Source of the DNA: Trebouxia sp. TZW2008
Lineage: Eukaryota > Chlorophyta > Trebouxiophyceae > Trebouxiales > Trebouxiaceae
Direction: 5' to 3'
NCBI GenBank assembly: GCA_002118135.1
Contig: BDIU01000241.1
Location: 20,989-84,988, forward strand
DNA length: 64,000 nt
Below, one piece after another: positions 1 through 15,400 of the stretch (position 1 is its first letter; every line of letters starts with the position of its first letter). The position numbers and the translations under genes were made by a program. The notes beneath the pieces were generated by a model. The model was given only the letters and a program-made list of their open reading frames with translations, was not told the DNA's origin and searched no databases.

Positions 1-470
1 CATGTAAAATTATTCTCTTCTCTCTCTTCTCTCTAGACTGTGTTTGATGGCGTAGCGTTTCACTGCATGTGAATGATCATGCTGTGCAACCATAAATGTA
101 GCATTTGCATCAACAAGGCTGCTGGTGCCTGCATCACATGCTGCATGCATGTATGTCATTGAGCTCTGAAAGCCTGACGTCACCGTCAGCCACTTATGAT
201 ATGCATGAAGTCTTTGACAAGCTACCCTGCTACCGATACACCTGGAAGAGCGAAGTGTACTACACTCCGATGAGACATCAGAACGCAAACTTGACATGAA
301 AGCAAGCGTAGAGCCGTGCATACAGCGCCTGCAAGACAAATAATGTACATAACAGCATGCATACAGGATCTTCAGGCTCAGGCTAGGGCGCCCCCAGCAG
401 ACCAAAATTGCTTTTTTTGGCATTGAAACGCTGCCCTTGTACATACAGCACAAACGAAATCGATCATTCA

Positions 471-3400
471 TTATGGAGCTGCCACAGTAGCATGTGCATT
501 TGAGGAGTGTGTAGGTGGTATGCATACAGGAATGCCATAGCAGACTGGCGCAGCTCCAATCAAAGTGGACAGCCTACAAGCCCCTCTGCTAGCTGACACC
601 GATAAGCTGACACAATCAGACTTTGTGTTAACACTGTGTTGGGCTGTTGATGCTTCAGCATCAGTGTTCATCCATTTTGACAGCACACCTTGACTGAACC
701 TATCTATATCACGATCTGTGACATCCCACAAATTTGCAACTGCTACTGGACAACCTGCAGGCAAACCTTTGGTTCATTAAATCAGCTTGGCGATGTTGCT
801 GGAGCAGACAGCACATGTCTTCCGAATTGCTGACATCATAGCAAGACTTGCAATAGCAAAGTGCCTACCGCTTGGATGCGCAGAGTATGCATAAATGTCT
901 GCACAAGAGCTTGCACACAGCAAGCAGGACATGCCTGCAATGCTGCAATGCCCAAGCAGCACAGTTTGCACTGCATGCTTGCCAGCACAGGCGATCAGCA
1001 ATGGCTTGGACGTGAGGCATGACTCAACAGCTGCCGTCAAATGAAGCCAGTACAGGCAATCAGCAATAGGTCTGTCACAAGGTGTACAGCTGCCATCAGG
1101 TGAAGCCAATACAGGCAATCAGCATTGGATGTAACAACAGATGTGGCTCATACCTGCCATGAGATAAGCAGACACATGCCATCACCGATCAGCTGGAAAC
1201 AAGGCATGGCTTATACCTGCCAGCAGGTAAGCTAACACAAGCAATTGGCAGTGGATGTGCCACAAGGTGTGGCTCGTACCTGCCATGAGGTACGCTAAAA
1301 CAGGGCCAGAGGGCTCATACTCCCCAGCTTTCCTGAGACTACCTGAAGAGCAGCCCATGAGCAGGGCTGATGCACAGCAAGGCATGCGCCTCAGCACCCT
1401 GAACCATGCACAACAGAGGCCTCAACACTTTTGATCACTTCAATAACGATTTCATGCGTTGAAGAGCTTAGTCACAGGCATCAGCTGAACAGCAGTTTTA
1501 TGACAGCAGGTCTATCTGCCTGGCTTCGGTAGCTATGATCAATATCCACACATCAATCATCTGCCATTGTTAGCTGCTTCATCATGCTCTAAACCTTCAC
1601 AGATTAGAGGCAAAACACGAGATCTTTGAGTTGAACTCGTTTTGTTTTGTGCATTGAAGTGTGTGATCACACGCTTCAGTTAAACAGCAGGCATAAACAA
1701 GATGACTGCATTGGGATGCATATTGACGCACTGCTGCAATACTGCATGAGAGGGGTCAGCACTCATGCATAGTGTCAGGGGAACTAGACACTGCTACAGT
1801 AATCTCTTGATGTAACGGTTGCATTGGTCACCAAGAGAGATGTTCTAACATCAAATTGTCTTTTACTCAGAAGTATCACTGTAGTCAGAATGCAATGCTT
1901 GGTTCCCAGCTGCATTGTCCTTACATTGAGAACGTCTTTATATCAAGTGTCCTTAATGAAGAGATCACTGTATCAGTACCTGGCTGATAGATACTGGTCG
2001 CCGCTGCCATGGCCAAAGTACAAGAACATGTCTCGTGCTTGGAGGGCTTTTGCAAGGGGCCCTGCTGCCATTGCCTCTCCAGCTGTTCCCTGCCGCCCAA
2101 AGGCATGATCACAGTGTCACAAGTGGAACTGCATGATTACTGGGGTGCGATTACTGGGGTGCAATTACTGGGGTGCCAGGTTGCTATAAGAAGATGGCAT
2201 GGTCATGGGAACAATGTAAGAGAAGAGTCATGCTGACAGAGTTGGATCAGACAGCAAGTTGTCTTGCCTGGGATGAGATGGTGTGCATGTCGCAATGTTT
2301 CTGCAAGAGTGGGAATGTTTGTTGCGGTCACAGTTTCTACAGGTATGCTGTAGAATCCAGTTTCAGCTGGTGATCAGGTACAGATGAGGCCAAATGAGAC
2401 AATGCCATGCAAATTCAAGCTTAGTTGCAAGCCGGACAGGCACAGCACATGCAACGCCTGCGGCAATGCTGGTAGCAGAAGTGCTGCATACATGTTTACA
2501 GATGGTAAGCATATCTGACGTTGACCATGCACAGCAAATCACACAGCGCTGAGCAACCAGCCAACCCACCTGCCATGACTGCTGCTGCCTGAAGGAGTCC
2601 TCAAAGGTTGCCTGTGTGGCAGTCAAATCTCCAGCTGGGTTGACCATGTAGACAGTGTTGCTCATATTGACAGTTGCTGATCCAGTGAGGCTCTCCTGCT
2701 GTGACTGATCAGGCTCAGCAGGTTGCCGTGCAGCTACAGCAGCTGCACACGCCAGAGATGGCGCCCTATATATCCTGCAGGCCAGACAGATTTATAGCCC
2801 ATTTGGCAAGTCATTCACACACTCATGCACAGAATTGCATGTGCACCATGTCACCATTCATATCATGGGATTTGATGCAGCAATGATCCTGAACCATCAG
2901 GGTGCCTTTCAAACTGCGTGGTGTGTATCAGGAAACAGAAAAGTTAGTGAGCGTCCTGGCTGGGTGGCGTCCATTAATAAGTCAGCATACAGCTAATCAC
3001 AGATTGCTTGCGGCAGCTGACAATACTCTATATAGATGAAGGCAGCTTTGAAGCTGATTGTCAACAGGTACATGGCATGTACCTGAGATGCTTGAGGGAC
3101 GGCAAGCTTTCCCATGGCATAGACTGGAGTTCCCCATCCAGCACCAACAGGCTAGGCTCGCGCTGCAGATCCCCCAACCCTATCCCTCCACCCCCTTGAG
3201 CGCCCTGCCCTGCTGCCCTGGACTCATCCTGCCCTTGCTCCTCTTCCAAGGCCAAAGCATCAAACCTGGCTTGCAGCTGACTAACCAAGGCTGGCTCGGG
3301 TGCATGGTCAGGAAATGTGGGTTGAGATGGGGTGCTGGCCTCTGTGATGGGCTGCTGCCGCCTTGCAGGTGCTGCAGTGGCAGCTGAGTGCATTGCAGCA

Positions 3401-6400
3401 AACCTGCAGTGCAGACATGGGTTTATTTACAATGTCTTAGGACAGGTGACTGACCAAGGCTGGCTCTGGGGCGTGGTCAAGGGTTGTGGGTTGAGATGGG
3501 ACACTGGTCTCTGCGACAGGCTGCTGTCGCCTTGTAGGCGCTGCAGTGGCAGCTGAGTGCATTGCAGCAAACCTGCAGTGCAGGGGTCGGCAATGCTGAA
3601 GGTCACCATGGTGCTGCACAGTCATGTTGAGCTGATATGGTGCACTATGCAGGGGCTCCAGGGTCTGCTCAAGGCTGAAAGACTGAGGAGGCTTGAGAGT
3701 CAGATGGGCCGCGATTGCAGGCAGAAGAAGCGTGGCAAACCGACTGTGCAATAGGGCTTTTGCCTGTGATGTGACAAATATGGACGGCTTACACATGTGC
3801 ATTGTGTCAATCGAGCTGAGCTGACACACATCACAGCCCAACCCCGTGAGCTTAGATGAGCAAGTACCTTGAAGGCCGACTGGGCCGTTTCCCTGTGGTC
3901 TGCGGGGCCCTTGCACTGGCCCTGCCCTTTGCCTTTGACCTGGGCTGGTGTGAAGCAGGCTCTGCAAAGCTGACTTTAGCTGTGCGCTGTCTTGCAGTGG
4001 CCTGCAAGTTGGTAGTCTCACACAGAGCTGAGCTGTGTTGCTCCCCACTAGCCAGGATGTCTGCCTGACTTGCTGGTGTTTTGCACACAGAATGATAGCT
4101 AGACCTGTGTCAAGACACCATGCAGCCTGAGGCACAATTTGACAGCAACTTGTACAGTCTGCCAGTCAGTGCCCCTCATGCTGTACATGCAATCTGTACT
4201 ATATGAGGACGATCAAGCAGGACATCTCAGTGGCGATATGTTGTGCAGATGGGCAAGGACCATGAAGGTCAGCTAGGGGACTGGCAACAAGGGACATCCT
4301 GCACTATTTGTGCATTGATCTCACTGGTGCTTATGACAATCAACATGGGCCGTCCAGATTGCTTTGGTCAGCCATGACATGCATGTTGTGGTTACAGACT
4401 AAGCAGCACACCACTTAGGCTTTAATATTTGCCGACCTCATCTTTTTACAGAGCTGGCAAATAGCTGTGTCATCATCTGAGCCGCCCGCCAGTCTTAGCA
4501 CTTCCTCAGCTGCAACACGCAGCTGCGCCTCAGTGAGGGTTGCTAAGCCAATCATGAGGGCAGCTAGCAAGGCCTCCCAAGCCTCTTGGCTCTGCTCATC
4601 TTGGGGCACAGCAGATGCACCTTGACCATTTGCACGGATGTCCTGTGCTATCTGAGCTGAAGATTCTTGCAAACTTGCAGCTGCATCCTTGTCTAAGGGC
4701 ACTCCGTACAGCAGCACCCTGCCATGACACAGAGCAATTTTCGACAAGCATCTGCATTGCAGCACTTCTAGATGCATGGATATCAGAGACTAGTCAGAAC
4801 AGCTTGACTTAGTGTTTTGGTGCACATGCATGCTGCCGTGTTTTGCAACAGCAGGGCATTGTTTGCAAGCGACTGTGATGCATGACCAGCTCATGTTCCA
4901 AGGCTGGAAGATGCCTAGCATAGCATAGGTGATTGATCTGATCAACACGCCACAGCATATGTGAATAGTAGCAAGCACAGTCTGCAGGCCACTGCATATA
5001 GCAGCGTGTGACATACTTCCAGGGACCCAGCCAGTCATCATCCAGGCGCTGCAGCAACGCTGCCATGCGGGCGTCCAGAGCCAGCCGGGTCTTCCACCAG
5101 GCTGCCTTGTCGGCTGGCGTCTGTAAGGGTACATCTGCCTTCATGCTGCCTGTGCTGTCTGCCATGATCTGCTCAAACTCTTCCAAAGCGCCTGCTGCCT
5201 GCAAGGTAAATCAAGCTCACAAGGATGAGAATGATAGGATTGGGAAGTTTGACAGACTACAATGTCTCAACAAGGGTGTAGCAGGAGCTGTACAGACTGA
5301 TCTTGCTGTAACTGCATGTTCTGCATCTTAGCTGACTTTAGTTGTTGAAAGCAAGGCACCAGGAGACACGACCCCCAGCAAAAACTGCAATTGTAAGCTC
5401 TGCAGCATGTCTTGTGCCTAGCTCAACAGAAAAGCTATTGCACTCTGCTTCGCTAGCACAGTTGATGCAAGCATTTGATTGCCGGCAGCTGTACTTGCTG
5501 ATTTCCATCATTTCTAGGTTATACAACTTGCATCAAAGAGCATGAAGTGCATAGCGATGGCTAAGGGCACTGCCAACCTTTTTTCATGCATTGCAGATGA
5601 ACAAATGTTTCAGTTGCCATTGTCATCAAAGCGCACACCTGAGAGTTAATACTGGCATCTCCAGAAGCTATGGGAACTGTCAGCATAATTGCCGTATCAT
5701 TGGCCTGGCATCTGGTGAGCGTTAGCTGATGACAAAACCTTTGCTTGTTGTCAAGCGCCATGGCATGCGGACTTGAGCAAGAGATGCTGAGACTGGCAAC
5801 AGTCATGTTGGAAGGCAGGTGGGCAGTGACAGCTGTCAAAGCAGGCTTTGCTTCTGCCTGCAGCATGAACATGAACGTCAAGATCAGCTCACACGCGCGT
5901 GACAACACGAAATTTATGCTCAGTACAAATGCTATAGGTTAGCACAGGCCTGAAATGGTTGGAGACAGTTGATTGCTCCAGTACGTACCTAGCTGGGCCT
6001 GCTGAGCCTGTCTAGCATATGCATAGAAGGAATGAATGAACACAAAGCATGACAAGGACGGCAGGAAGCATTGCTCAAGCCACAAAGGAGGAAAGGCAGA
6101 CTGCAGTATCATTGACGCCTTTTCACACAAGGAGGCGAAGCCCTTGCAACAGCATGCACTTGTGTACAGGGAGGCAGCAGATAAATTTGTATCCAGTTTT
6201 ACCTCTATGTTTTGCATGTGCTGTAGATTGGTGGACACCCCATCAACAGGCTGGGGTGCCAGATCTGCCAAGAACACTGACTCCAAAGCATTGGCAGCTC
6301 TGCAAATGGCAACAGAAGCCTGCAACAGGACAACACGTTATTGATACTGTTGGCTGTGCTACGAGCAACAGACAGCACGTCAAACAGGGATTGTCACATG

Positions 6401-9400
6401 AAAGGATGAAGCCAATGCTAGTGGCCTTTTGTTTGCTTGTCTCTGCAAAGGTTGAATTTGACAGACTCAGTGCTTGAGTTGTGATGCACAAGATTGACTT
6501 TGCCAAAAGACAAAACGCAGTTTAGTGGCATCACTCTCGCTAGTATAACACCTACACATAGTGTGAAGGTGTGCAAGCTTCTTTTCCATTTTACACTAAG
6601 GACATTTTCTGATGGATTGCATATCATGTGAAATCATCGCTATAAGCAAATGTATGTATGTTGTTATAGCTGGAACAGAATCTCTCTTGACATCGTCTGT
6701 ATGACCCCCTGTTGGGTCCTCAAGACAGTGGAAAATGATTGATTGATAGTGCAGTCGTCAACCAAAGCTGAGATTAAGTGACCATGTAATTTGTCTTGAC
6801 AGAGCCAGCTGCCAAGAAAGCGCTTTGTTCACCAGAAAGGCATTGCATGCATCAAGTGACAGACATGAAGCAATCCAAAATAGCCTGTCCTAGGCATCAT
6901 GGCAGCTGTTCCACAGGCTCACACTGGCTTTAAAGCATTCTTACTGCACTGCAGCACCCAGAATGCAGTCACGAATAGCCAGGGTCAAAATCCCAACGGC
7001 CAAACTGTTTGCCTTAGCAAAAGCTGAAGCCTTCTGGTTTCAAGTGCTTGGAAGTCAGAGCTAGCAAACAGAAGAATGCTGCAGTGCACAGTGCCTGCTC
7101 TGTGTGAGACATGGGCTTCACGTCACAATCTCCTCTGTGACACACGCAGCTTGAACAGCAGATGGAGTGATAGCTCACCTGGCTGGCGTCTGCATTTGGT
7201 GAGCCACAAAGCTGGCGCCTTTCAAGAGCCAGAAGCTTCGATTGCAGGATGCCCTGATATTGTAGGCTGATACTGGTTCCCAGTGAGGCATGCTGCAGAA
7301 GGACTGCAGCATGCACCAGACCCAGCTTGCTGCAGCACCTGCTCAAATCTTGTGCCACCCTCCTGTACAGCATGTCAGCTTCTGAGTCAGGTACCAGGTT
7401 CAAGTCCTGCTTCATTGGCAAATTTTGCATTGATATCATCTTGACAAACAAGCAAAACAGCAACTGCTGAGATCTTGTGCCACCCTCCCGTACAGCGTGT
7501 AGGCTTTTGAGACAGGTGCGTAGTCAAATTCCTGCTTGCCTGCTGCATCATCTGTACATCATGGTATACATACTACATGCATACTACTGGACAAGCAACA
7601 AGCAGGGCAACACAGCAGCGTATCGTTTGCTTGACAAAGCCCATCAAGCACACTTCTGTCCAGGTAGGACAGCGTAGAATTTTCTCAGGCTGCATGTGTG
7701 AGTAGTAGATAATAGCATCATGCTGTCAGAGACATGTCATCTAGTTTGAGCAGAACGCAGATCAACATGAGCAGCAAGGCTGTATACATTGTATGCTTCT
7801 GCCCTGCAATGGTTCCAATGCACATCATACACTGTCGCAGCTCACAGTCTCTTGCAGTTGCTCACCTGAGGAGCAGGGGATGTCCCTGAGACAGCTGATG
7901 TGCTTGTAGCAGCAATTGAGCTTGTTGCAGTATGTTCTGCTCTATACTGGTCGCATCACCAAGCCCCTGGTCAAGCTGTTCACTACTCTCCTCCACAGCT
8001 GCAGCTCTGTTTCTGGTGCTCCTGCCTCTCGTCACTGCTTTTATTTCCTTCCCTCTAGTGCTTCTGCCCCTGCTTGCAGGTTTGGGCTGCTCAGCAGCGC
8101 TTGTGGAAGCTCCTGCGTGAGACTGCTGACGCTGAGCAATGCCGCTGTCACAGCCAGTCAGAACCACGTGGTCTGCATCTGGAGAGCTTGTGCTGCTGTC
8201 CATCAGCTTAGCTTGTAGATGTAAAGCCCTGGCATGCACTAGGGGGTGAGCAGCTATCTGTTCTGCTTTGCCTGGGGGTTGCTGTTTGGCTCTGCTCTTG
8301 CTGGCTCCTGATTGGCTGAGGCTTGGGCTGGGAGGCTGGCATTCTGACAAAGCAGCTTGCACAAGGTGCGTCGCAGCTGTGTTGTTGCCCTGAAGCAGCG
8401 GCATCAAGCATTGGCATCGACACAAAGCACAGACCATGCAGCGTGCTGCCAAATGCAGTCAAGAATAGTTTGTGTGAGTTGATTGAAAAGACGGCATGCA
8501 TATGATTGCTATCGTGTCAAAGCAGCAGTCTGAATGATCCTGCATGACCAGCCAGAGTGAAGCACAGCATTTCTGCCTGACTCACCAGGTAATAGTTATG
8601 CTCTGCTTGGTCCAGACGGACATTACAGAGCAAGTCTTTCATCAGCCAGCACAGGCCAGCATCTTGTTTGTCTTCCAAACTGCTGACCAGCAAAGTCACG
8701 GCCTTATCTTGATGTGCACAGGCAGCACTGTGATCACCAGCAGCATGCTCCCCAGACCCCTCTAACCGCGCCAGGTAAGCCGACAGCCAAACATGCATGG
8801 ACGTCTGCTCAGCACAGCCTGCACATCAAGCAAAAGCTTAAGGCAGAAGATTCAAGTGCCTTCTGATTGACAGATGTTGAGCTGCAGTCAGCATGTTGGC
8901 TGTCTGCTGCATGCGTGGCATAGATCACCATCATTCAGCTTGCTACAGGCGACTGTGTGTCTCCTGAGCCATGGCACAGTTCAGCCCAGTAGCATTGGAC
9001 CCCTTTACAGCAGGTCTCAGTCTGAGACTGTGTGAGTTACAGTTGCAGGTGCAACATTTTAAGGAGTAGTTGCATAGAGTCACTTGTGGCAGTGGCTGGC
9101 ACTTGATGTCAAAGTACTGATTGTAAATGTTGTGACAGGTAAAAGGCAGGCACACAGGGGAGTATGATGGTACCAGCAAGCACCCTTGCATGGATGTGCC
9201 CCTCAAACGTGCCTGTGTCAAGATGGTTCTCCAGCTTAGTGAGCTCTTCTGCAAGTTGTGCCCAGGCATGGCGTCTGCGCAGGACTTCGGCTAGCCTTAC
9301 AGTGAAGATGGCAAACAGATCCTGTGTCCCACAACGCATGGCCTGCAAATTCAGAACTTGCTGTGCCATGTGGTTTACACAATTATAGCTGAAAATCAAT

Positions 9401-12400
9401 ACTTTGCAGCAATCCTGCTATGCTGATAGTGGCTATGCTGAGTGCCAACAAGCGCTTGGTATATTCAGGTCTCCGGTGGTTTTCAAGAAACCGGACAAGG
9501 TCGAAAAAATTAGCGAAAGACGGAACAGAGCCGGATTTCATCTTGCACTATCTGACCATCCAGCCGCTTCCAGGCAAGACAGCCATCGATCTCGACATAG
9601 TTATGCTGAGGGTTGCATGCCACAGACATCAGATTTGTACATGCTATGCTCTTGTTGGTGCACTCTGTTTGCACTGTCAAAACCTGACATCCTTGTTGAT
9701 CAATGCCATCAGGGCATGCAGCTGACGATGTTGCATCATTGACGCATACGGCCAGCTAGGTTGCTGCTATGCTGCCCATGCAGTGTGTGAACAACTGCTC
9801 ACCAATTCTTGACCCTCTCTGAAGGCATGTACCGCATCCTCATGTGAGCCTGCTGTCTCGTACACCTCGCCCAGCTTAAGCAGGCTTGTCAAGTACAGCC
9901 AAGCCACCTGCCAGTAACCCATCCCATCCAGACTCATGTTAAGGCCAGCCTGCCCATGCTCCCAAACCAAATCTGCTGCATGAGCTGAGTCACCATGCAC
10001 AACGCCTTGATTTTGTGCTGCGACTGCTTGCGTTGAAGAGCGCTGAGGTGAGCCGTGTGGCTGAGATGGGCTGTGTGGGTATGTGCTCCTCTCAGATGTG
10101 TCAGCAGAAGCTGTCAGGTCCGCTGTATTGGTTTCAGACAGAGCTGAGGGCTGAGTTTGACTCTGGCTTGCAGCTTTGGTGTGGATTGAGCTAGGAGAGA
10201 ACAGGGTGCTGCTTAGCCGCAAAGCTTCTGAGACATTGTAAAGCCTTGAATTTGTTTCACCTACAAGGACACAGAACTAACAGATTGGAGGATGGACGAC
10301 ATGCATGCATACTACTTGCCACTATGCACGTGTTTGACATGGCAGTACCATGCTTGCAGCCTTGAACAGCAACCAACCAGACACAGGGTTATCAATCTCG
10401 AAATCGCAAATCAAGCTGCCCAAGCGCAAGCACCCAATGCATGCCCTTGCCGGCAAGCACCATGGATTGAGGCAAGGTTGAGCAGGCTGCATACCTTCCT
10501 GACAGTGAGCTTGAGCTGCAAGTTGGTGCAAGAAAGCCCTTGTCCACGCTTTGCTGGCACCTTTGACTTGGGTGCTGGCTGCAAGCTCATGTGCCATTGC
10601 TTGGAGCTGTGCTGCTGACAGTGCTTCATCTGATGCATCTCTGCAGTATGACTGCCCACTTGTTATGCATAATGTTGTTAGACAGATGACATGTAGCATA
10701 TAGCAGGACTTGCCCGAATGCTTTGGCTACAGTATGTGCATAGATATCAAGCAAGCACAGGCTAGCAGAAGCTGGCAGTAGTGAACTACACAAGGCGCTT
10801 GCACCCTGAATCTGCTGATCAATTTCCCACGGCTAATTTCACACTAACAGGCTGCTCCTACCATGTCACTGCAAACCCCTTGAGCTAAATGCAACGAGTA
10901 ATCCAGGACAAAATCAGACATTCTGCATTCATGCAAAACCTCCAAGGAAGAGCAACTGGTAGATGCCTGTCAGTTGATGAACATGGTCATTGCGCAAGGC
11001 AGCCAAGCAAATTTGCAACACTCTTGAATGTTCAGGCATGAACATGAGTGATGTCAAGGACTCTCCACAGCATTGCATGGCATATGTCCGATGCGTCTTG
11101 GGCTAGATGGACATCATAGACGTGTGTGGTACCTGCGCAGCTTATCACCATTTGCAAGGGTACAGCTGACAGCAGGAGCAGCGCAATCAACTGGCAAGAC
11201 TGCTGAGGTCACTCTAGGCCTCAGGGTCCAACTTAGCAGTGAGCAGCTGGGTGTGCTTTGCAAGCTCTGCAAAAGCGTGCCAGGCCAATAGGGTGCTGCT
11301 CTGGCCTGAAGGACAGCTGCAGCCTGCTGCTGTAAAGCTTCTTGTCCTGGAAACAGCAAATGCTGACAATAGCATGTGTGGGTTGGATGGAAAGAACATG
11401 TACATAGCATCAGAAGCACAGATTTTGTCAATGCACGCAGCATGTTATGCCATATTTTGTTTATGCTGAACAACCCTGATCAGACCGAGGCCAGCACAGA
11501 ATCTTGATGCAGATTGAGAGCACAGGCATGAGGCTTCCACTGCATGCCGCACAAGTGCTTGCTTGTCTTTACGGACCATTTCATATCACCACTCTTCATT
11601 GAAATATCTGACATGGGGCAGTGCATAGTTTCGCCTTGTCACATGGCATGCTTGAGTTGTGTTGCAACTGACGCTGCGCTCCATATACTTACAGCTTTCT
11701 GGCGGTTGCCCTTTCCCTGACATGCATGATAGGCTACCAGCAGGCAGGCAAACCTGGGCTTACCATGAAGACCAACCATGAAAAGCAGCTCCAGCAGCAT
11801 ATGCACAGACTCCAGCCTGCCGTCAAGCAATCCATCCAAAGCTTCAGTGGGAATAGCGCTTTGCTGCCAAGCCTGTAAAGCCTCCTCTGTATGCTCAAAG
11901 CACTGCTGCCAAGAGACTTGATCATCACTTTGCTTGCACGCATTGCGCCTGCTGTTTTGCTTTGAACTCTGTGCAGGGTGTGGTGTCTGACTGTCAGAAG
12001 CGTCCTGGCCTGATGCCTGAGGCTGTTCAGAGCTGTGTTGCGCGTTTGGCTGGCGTAGCTGCTGTGCCATTAGCAAAGCGCACAAGGCATGCGCATGAGC
12101 TAGTGTTTCATCAGCTGCCTCCGCCTACAGTGCCTCAAAATTTTGCTATACATAGCTTGACAAGTGCTTGAAGCAATCTTGCCAGCCTGCACATTTGCCG
12201 ATGCTTATGCGGTTCTTGTCAATGCTATTCAAAGACTGTTGAGTTCATGATGTCTGCTGACAACGCACTGCTGCATTGGAAGCGCTTGCAGCAATCCTCC
12301 TTACGCTACCGTTTGTAGAGATGCAAGTGGGCCAGAGGTCATGCTGCAAGCCTGATTGCACACGCCAACATGACATTGTACATGAAGACAACATTTTGAC

Positions 12401-15400
12401 CCTGGTCCTGCAAGATCACAAGCTTTCACAAGTTGCAGACCACTCACCTGTGCACATGCTTGTGTGGCTTGTTGCACCAGGCTGATGGCCTCAACACCAT
12501 CAGGAAGCAAACCAGGCAGGCTGGCCTGAAGCAGCAGCACTTGTGCATGCTGTGTAGGCTGCTGCGTGACAGGCCACAGATGCTTGAGGCGCTTGAACAA
12601 GGCTTTGCCTAGCTGTACTGCATGAGGCCTTGATACAACGCCCTCCAGCAAGCTCTACACATCACACCCACTCATTGTTGGCTTCATGAGTGACTGATAA
12701 GGTGCTTGCAGTACACCATTCACCAGCAGTCCAGTCAGCCCGAAATGACTTATGAACGGAGCTGCATGCTGATCTGTGATCAAGGACCGCTGACATGTAT
12801 ACAGCTTGCATGTATCAGCAATACGTTCAGCGGTTTTGTTAGCAAGCAGGTAAGCCGTGCAGTCAGCTTTGACGCTGATGCACCATACTGATCGACGCGC
12901 CTCCGTCTGTAAGCTGAAACCATACAAGTCATTCTCTGGCGTTTGCTATCACAAATGCTAAATCACACAAATTTGCACCGTACCCTGTCATGCCTGCTTT
13001 CCTTGTTGTGAACTAACTCTGTCATTGACAGCGCAGCTGATTGCAGCACGTCCAGCAACGAGCTAATGGACCCTCTCTCACCTGTTGCACAGCCTTGGCC
13101 TCCATTGCTGGCACCTCTCCTAGCACCTCTGTGTTGGCTGGCTGAGGAAGCTTTTCCACATGGGCAGCAACAAGAGCATCAAAAGCCAGATCACCGGCTC
13201 CATCTTCTTGCATGCTATGCATCACCCTCCGCTGGCTGTGTTTCCTGCAAGGCTCAGGCTTTGTGAGGTCCACATAGGGCATGATGTACTGGTGTTATGA
13301 ACTACTGAGCATCAGAATTATATCATTGTGCACTGCACACTCAGCAAGTGAGTACGGCCTGAGATCACCTGGACTCTGCTAGCAAAGCAGACATTTCCCT
13401 GCAAATGTATCTACATGGATAACAGCATGCTGCACTTGCAGCTGATGCAGGCAATGCAGGCCAAGCCTGCAAAAGGCTCTCACAGCTCTGAGTGGTCACA
13501 TTATTTGCTCAGGGGTGATTACCTGGGCCCAGCCTGGCTGGAAGATTTGGATAAAGGTCTGCCTTGCAGTCCAGCGCGCAGATTGACATAGCATTGCACC
13601 AAAGGCTGGCACAGCCTCACCACAGCAATGCCCTGGCTTGCCAGCAGGGCTATGCTGTGACCAAGGTGCTTTAGGGCTGCTGGGGTCCTGCCCTTTTGGT
13701 GTAGAGCGTCAGCCAGGGCGTGAGTCTTCTTCACAAAGCCTTGTACTTGAGCCTGGATGTCCTGCTGCAAGCAATGCAAGCCTTCACTGCCAATGTTCTT
13801 TGCTGTCAAGCTTTCGCTCACACCAGGCTGGAGACAAGAGGTGCAGCATTGCTTGCATCAAGAAGGCATGTCAGCTTTTGCAAAGATGCTGTCAAGTCAG
13901 CAGGTGCAACAGGCACGTGCATACTGTGTAAGCTCAAATCACAGCAGCACCTGAGAAAAGCAGATGACTGGTGACTGCAATGCAGGACTGCACAGTGCAC
14001 AAAACGGCAGAAAAAGTAAAAACTGGAAACAACAAGTGACTAACGCCAACTGAGGCATGGGCTACATTGTTTCATTGCATGACTTGCAGGCCAGCAGAGC
14101 ATTGAACACTGTAGCACCACCTTGGCAGCTACAGGGCCCACTTTCTTTGAGCTCATTGGAAAGCTAACTTTATTTTGATGTTGTTGTGTTGTGTTGCTCC
14201 GGACACACACACTAGCTCACGTTTGAGGCTGCTCACCTGTGTCTGGACACCTTGCTGTTTTAGCTGTACCATGCTGGAACTGGCAGCCTCACAAGCCGCT
14301 CTGAACACGGGCTCAGCTGATTGGAACAAACCCCCACTATTCAGCCGCATTGCACAGCTGAAGAGTGCAGATGATGCCCAGCGTGCTTCTGCAGCTTTCA
14401 GCACTAGCACAGGCTTCTGTGTTTGTAACCTGCACATCACGGTTTGTTTCAGTTGAGAGGCTGACTGGAAAGAATGCACAAAGGGTCCAGAAGCTCTTTG
14501 TGCATATATGCCTATTGTGTGTCACAACTGTATGGCAGAGCATACACCATGCAGGACTGGCATGCAAGCAATGCAGGCCCACTGCACTGCCAATCTCATG
14601 CCAGTCTTATTGCATGTTTGAACTTGTGCATAATCATTGCACAAGTGATGCTCCGTATGAGGTCAAGCTATGCCTACCAGGGACAGACAGGACTCCAGAA
14701 CAGAGCGAATGCTCCCATGCACCCAGCGTGGACCTCAGCTGAGTTTGCCAAAGCTGCAGCAGTGTTGAGCTGACATGCAGCGACCAGAGCCAGCAGTGCA
14801 GGGTAGCTGACTTTTTCTGCACTCTTAGGGAGAGCATCCAGATCCTCTGTTTGCTGCCAAGTTTGGATGCCCACAGTTGCGGCAGCTAGGGGTGCTGCAA
14901 GTGCAAGGCATGAGGACATCAAGCTGCTCTGCTGCTGAGTAAGACCCAAGGACGCCCAATCTACAGGCACCAGGCACACAGACTCAATGATGAGGCTTCT
15001 TATGCAATGCGATCAATTCTTTATATGTCAAAGTGTTTGCGCTGCCAATGTCAAGTCGTGTGATCATGTGCGCAATGGTCAACGTGCTTACAGTTCTCTT
15101 TGTGAGGACACTCAATGTAAGAACACTCTCAGTGAGAGGACAATGCAATTGGTAACCAATCGCTGCATCCTGATTGCAGTGGCACCTCGGAGTAAGGACA
15201 ATTTGTTGTAAGGACAAGTTTCTTGGGACACCAAAGCAGTTGCTACAAAGACAAGTTGCTGGACCCATTTGCTGCAAGTGACCTTTGACGTCAAGAGAAG
15301 TAGTGTGCATGAGGCAGATGAGCTGTAGTGATCTGTGCCCTACCTGCACTGCCAAAACTGCCCAAGAACGCTTTTTGCACAGCCTTTCTCACAGCACAGA

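Noticed and set aside
1..470. Gene at the left edge
   Set aside because: The frames here are short and read into the separase 3' region; the segment most likely holds the separase 3' UTR.
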